Shown here: positions 5,687 to 6,745 of the stretch, piece by piece
Position numbering within the stretch: position 1 is the first letter of the stretch
Layout: each line of letters opens with the position of its first letter
From: an uncultured Clostridium sp.
Lineage (GTDB): Bacteria; Bacillota; Clostridia; TANB77; CAG-508
Reading direction: 5' to 3'
Length of the DNA stretch: 6,745 nt
NCBI GenBank assembly: GCA_900556695.1
Contig: USQA01000068.1
Span: 1 to 6,745, forward strand
Position numbers and translations under genes: made by a program
Notes under the pieces: model-generated
What the model was told of the DNA's origin: nothing
Database searches by the model: none
What the model saw: the letters and a program-made list of their open reading frames with translations, nothing else

Positions 5687-5694
5687 GGTATTAT
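5666..5694 (+). promoter_or_regulatory. promoter of the tRNA-Gly / tRNA-Cys unit
   Basis: Consensus -35 TTGACA (5666-5671), 17-bp spacer made of the terminator 3' arm, and TATTAT (5689-5694). Transcription would start near 5701, giving a leader of about 33 nt before the first tRNA for 5' processing. A further TATAAT at 5711-5716 has no good -35. Confidence 0.7.
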
Positions 5695-5733
5695 TTTATA
5701 TGCTTAAACATATAATTGTATAAATAAAGATAT

Positions 5734-5809
5734 GCGGGAATAGCTCAGTTGATAGAGCGCTGCCTTGCCAAGGCAGAGGTCGCGGGTTTGAGCCCCGTTT
5801 CCCGCTCCA
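5734..5809 (+). tRNA. tRNA-Gly (anticodon GCC)
   Basis: A 76-nt cloverleaf with encoded CCA (5807-5809). Acceptor GCGGGAA/TTCCCGC is perfectly paired; D stem GCTC/GAGC; anticodon stem CTGCC/GGCAG with loop TTGCCAA, anticodon GCC at 5767-5769, reading GGC and GGU. Unusually, position 19 in the D loop is A (5752; GAT where GGT is normal), and position 56 in the T loop is T (5789; loop TTTGAGC instead of TTCGAGC). These two positions form the universally conserved G19-C56 elbow pair, so the change is compensated as A19-U56. G18 and U55 are retained. All stems are intact, so it is probably functional. Cotranscribed with tRNA-Cys. Confidence 0.95.
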
Positions 5810-5810
5810 A

Positions 5811-5832
5811 GTTCTATATAAAAAAATAGAAC
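5811..5832 (+). other. inter-tRNA spacer hairpin
   Basis: GTTCTAT (5811-5817) pairs with ATAGAAC (5826-5832) over an A-rich eight-base loop, immediately after the CCA of tRNA-Gly. No T-run follows, so it is not a terminator; it more likely helps tRNA processing or is incidental. Just after it, ACATATAATT (5831-5840) repeats the ten bases at 5708-5717 ahead of the first tRNA. Confidence 0.45.
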
Positions 5833-5846
5833 ATATAATTAGATAT

Positions 5847-5921
5847 GGCGACATAGCCAAGTGGCTAAGGCACGAGTCTGCAAAACTCTGATCCCCGGTT
5901 CGAATCCGGGTGTCGCCTCCA
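5847..5921 (+). tRNA. tRNA-Cys (anticodon GCA)
   Basis: A 75-nt cloverleaf with encoded CCA (5919-5921). Acceptor GGCGACA/TGTCGCC; short D stem GCC/GGC; anticodon loop CTGCAAA with GCA at 5880-5882; T stem CCCGG/CCGGG with the normal TTCGAAT loop. The D loop keeps G18 G19 (5863-5864), unlike the Gly gene next to it. The top pair of the anticodon stem is C27-U43 (5873 with 5889), a mismatch; the other four pairs are sound. The discriminator U73 is the base expected for Cys recognition. Confidence 0.95.
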
Positions 5922-5928
5922 ATACTAA

Positions 5929-5974
5929 AAAACAATGGAATTTTATTATTTTCCATTGTTTTATTATTTTTTTT
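5929..5974. terminator. bidirectional terminator between the tRNA unit and the MATE gene
   Basis: A 12-bp perfect stem AAAACAATGGAA (5929-5940) / TTCCATTGTTTT (5951-5962) with a ten-base loop, then a run of eight T (5967-5974) after the rightward tRNAs. On the minus strand the A-rich left flank supplies a T-run, so it can also end the leftward MATE transcript whose stop codon is at 5995-5997. Confidence 0.82.
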
Positions 5975-5994
5975 CTATTTATTTATAATGTAAA

Positions 5995-6745
5995 TTAAGT
6001 AAATAATATTTTCTTTTTTGATTTAATATACAATCTTAAATATAGCGCTCTTACAGTTCTATCAATACCACATACAACAGATAATCCAATTATTCCTATA
6101 TTAAATTTATATATAATATAACACAAAGGAACTCTTACACATAAACCACCTATAAAAGCCATCATTCTAATAGCTTTTGTATTCTTATTGGCTGAAAGAT
6201 AAGCTCTATAATTACATCCTGCTACTGTTGCTATAAATTCTATAGAATATAACCATATATATGGATTGCATTTATTCCAAGGAACAGAATTTCCTAAAGC
6301 AAACCATAGAGGATATATAAATACAGGAATAAATAATGTAGCAAAAATAATTCCATATAGTTCAATATTATCTACTTTATTTAATAAATTTTCTTTTTTA
6401 TTTTCTATATCATCTGAATATTCAACTAATAATCCAGAATAATATCCTTCAATTATCTCGCATAATGTATCAATAATTGTTCCACATACACAATGTATTG
6501 CATATATACTTGTTCCAAATGAACTAGCAACATGTGTATAATATATATTTACAATCCTTTGTATAAATTTATTAAATATTAGATCTTTGGCAAAGTATAA
6601 AATTTGTTTTATATAATCAAAAGACATTTTAAACAATTTATATTTAGAAAGAATTAATAATAATATAGAATTTATTAAAGAAGATATTATAGTTGCAATA
6701 TATATACCAATTTCATTATATCCAAGTTTTACACTTAAAAAGTCT
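5995..6745 (-). CDS. MATE-family transporter, C-terminal part (5' end off the window)
   Basis: The leftward reading frame is open from the right edge (first full codon 6744-6742) to TAA at 5997-5995, giving 249 residues; the apparent start at TTG 6636 is internal, since the frame continues upstream without a stop. It contains about six to seven hydrophobic segments, including GIYIATIISSLINSILLLIL, GIIFATLFIPVFIYPLWFAL and MAFIGGLCVRVPLCYII. The ending GIIGLSVVCGIDRTVRALYLRLYIKSKK is typical of the last helix of multidrug and toxin extrusion (MATE) proteins. With the family at about 450 residues, the window holds roughly TM6-TM12. Such proteins export cationic drugs or metabolites by sodium or proton antiport in the inner membrane; the substrate is not predictable here. 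It converges with the tRNA unit and shares its terminator. Confidence 0.78.
   Translation of the reverse strand, partial: DFLSVKLGYNEIGIYIATIISSLINSILLLILSKYKLFKMSFDYIKQILYFAKDLIFNKFIQRIVNIYYTHVASSFGTSIYAIHCVCGTIIDTLCEIIEGYYSGLLVEYSDDIENKKENLLNKVDNIELYGIIFATLFIPVFIYPLWFALGNSVPWNKCNPYIWLYSIEFIATVAGCNYRAYLSANKNTKAIRMMAFIGGLCVRVPLCYIIYKFNIGIIGLSVVCGIDRTVRALYLRLYIKSKKKILFT

Noticed and set aside
5696..5956. Minus-strand open frame of 86 codons containing RIRTGDQSF and RGSNPRPLPWQG
   Set aside because: It is the antisense of the two tRNA genes and the terminator. Peptides of this type are a well-known false prediction opposite tRNAs, and no ribosome site supports it.
6634..6636. TTG at 6636 as the start of the leftward transporter
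   Set aside because: The same frame stays open to the right edge with further hydrophobic sequence (residues such as GYNEIGIYIATIIS), and no ribosome site precedes the TTG; the gene is simply cut by the window.
1..6745. UGA recoding as in Mycoplasma, suggested by the extreme AT content
   Set aside because: TGA ends the GNAT gene at the expected family length and tryptophans are TGG throughout, so the standard bacterial code fits.
1..6745. CRISPR array, insertion sequence or phage/defence cluster
   Set aside because: No regularly spaced repeats, transposase motifs or terminal inverted repeats were found; tRNA genes are intact with no attachment-site duplication visible.

Overview
The window looks like part of a Bacillota chromosome, probably a clostridial or related lineage. 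It is very AT-rich, arginine is mostly AGA, Shine-Dalgarno sites are strong (AGGAG/GGAGG type), promoters are SigA-like with 17-bp spacers, and both tRNAs encode their 3' CCA. TGA is used as a stop (GNAT gene) and Trp is TGG, so the standard bacterial code applies. I see no insertion sequence, phage gene or CRISPR array. The species cannot be named from this stretch.

Layout from left to right. Positions 1-124 are a divergent control region: a Shine-Dalgarno for a leftward gene lies at the extreme left edge, and a promoter at 72-100 drives a rightward pair. That pair is a 40-residue charged peptide (125-247) and a guanylate-kinase-like P-loop protein (257-841), followed by a short hairpin. Next come a classical short-chain dehydrogenase (924-1685) and a 242-bp gap. 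The gap holds a strong promoter and a structured leader RNA ending in an intrinsic terminator just before a GNAT acetyltransferase (1928-2488). A YgjP-type zinc metallopeptidase (2503-3030) follows closely and probably shares this control. A separately promoted small protein resembling DUF6514 (3219-3545) ends at a strong hairpin.

The right part is topA (DNA topoisomerase I, 3658-5646), its terminator, a two-gene tRNA unit (Gly-GCC and Cys-GCA), a bidirectional terminator, and the 3' part of a leftward MATE-family transporter gene running off the right edge.

The genes do not form one pathway; this is mostly ordinary chromosomal content. The points most worth a second look are: (1) the attenuated leader before the GNAT/YgjP pair, with two mutually exclusive hairpins and no recognisable riboswitch or leader peptide; (2) a tRNA-Gly whose elbow pair G19-C56 is replaced by A19-U56, an apparently compensated change; and (3) two intergenic regions where the -35 box of the next promoter lies in the terminator hairpin loop of the previous gene.
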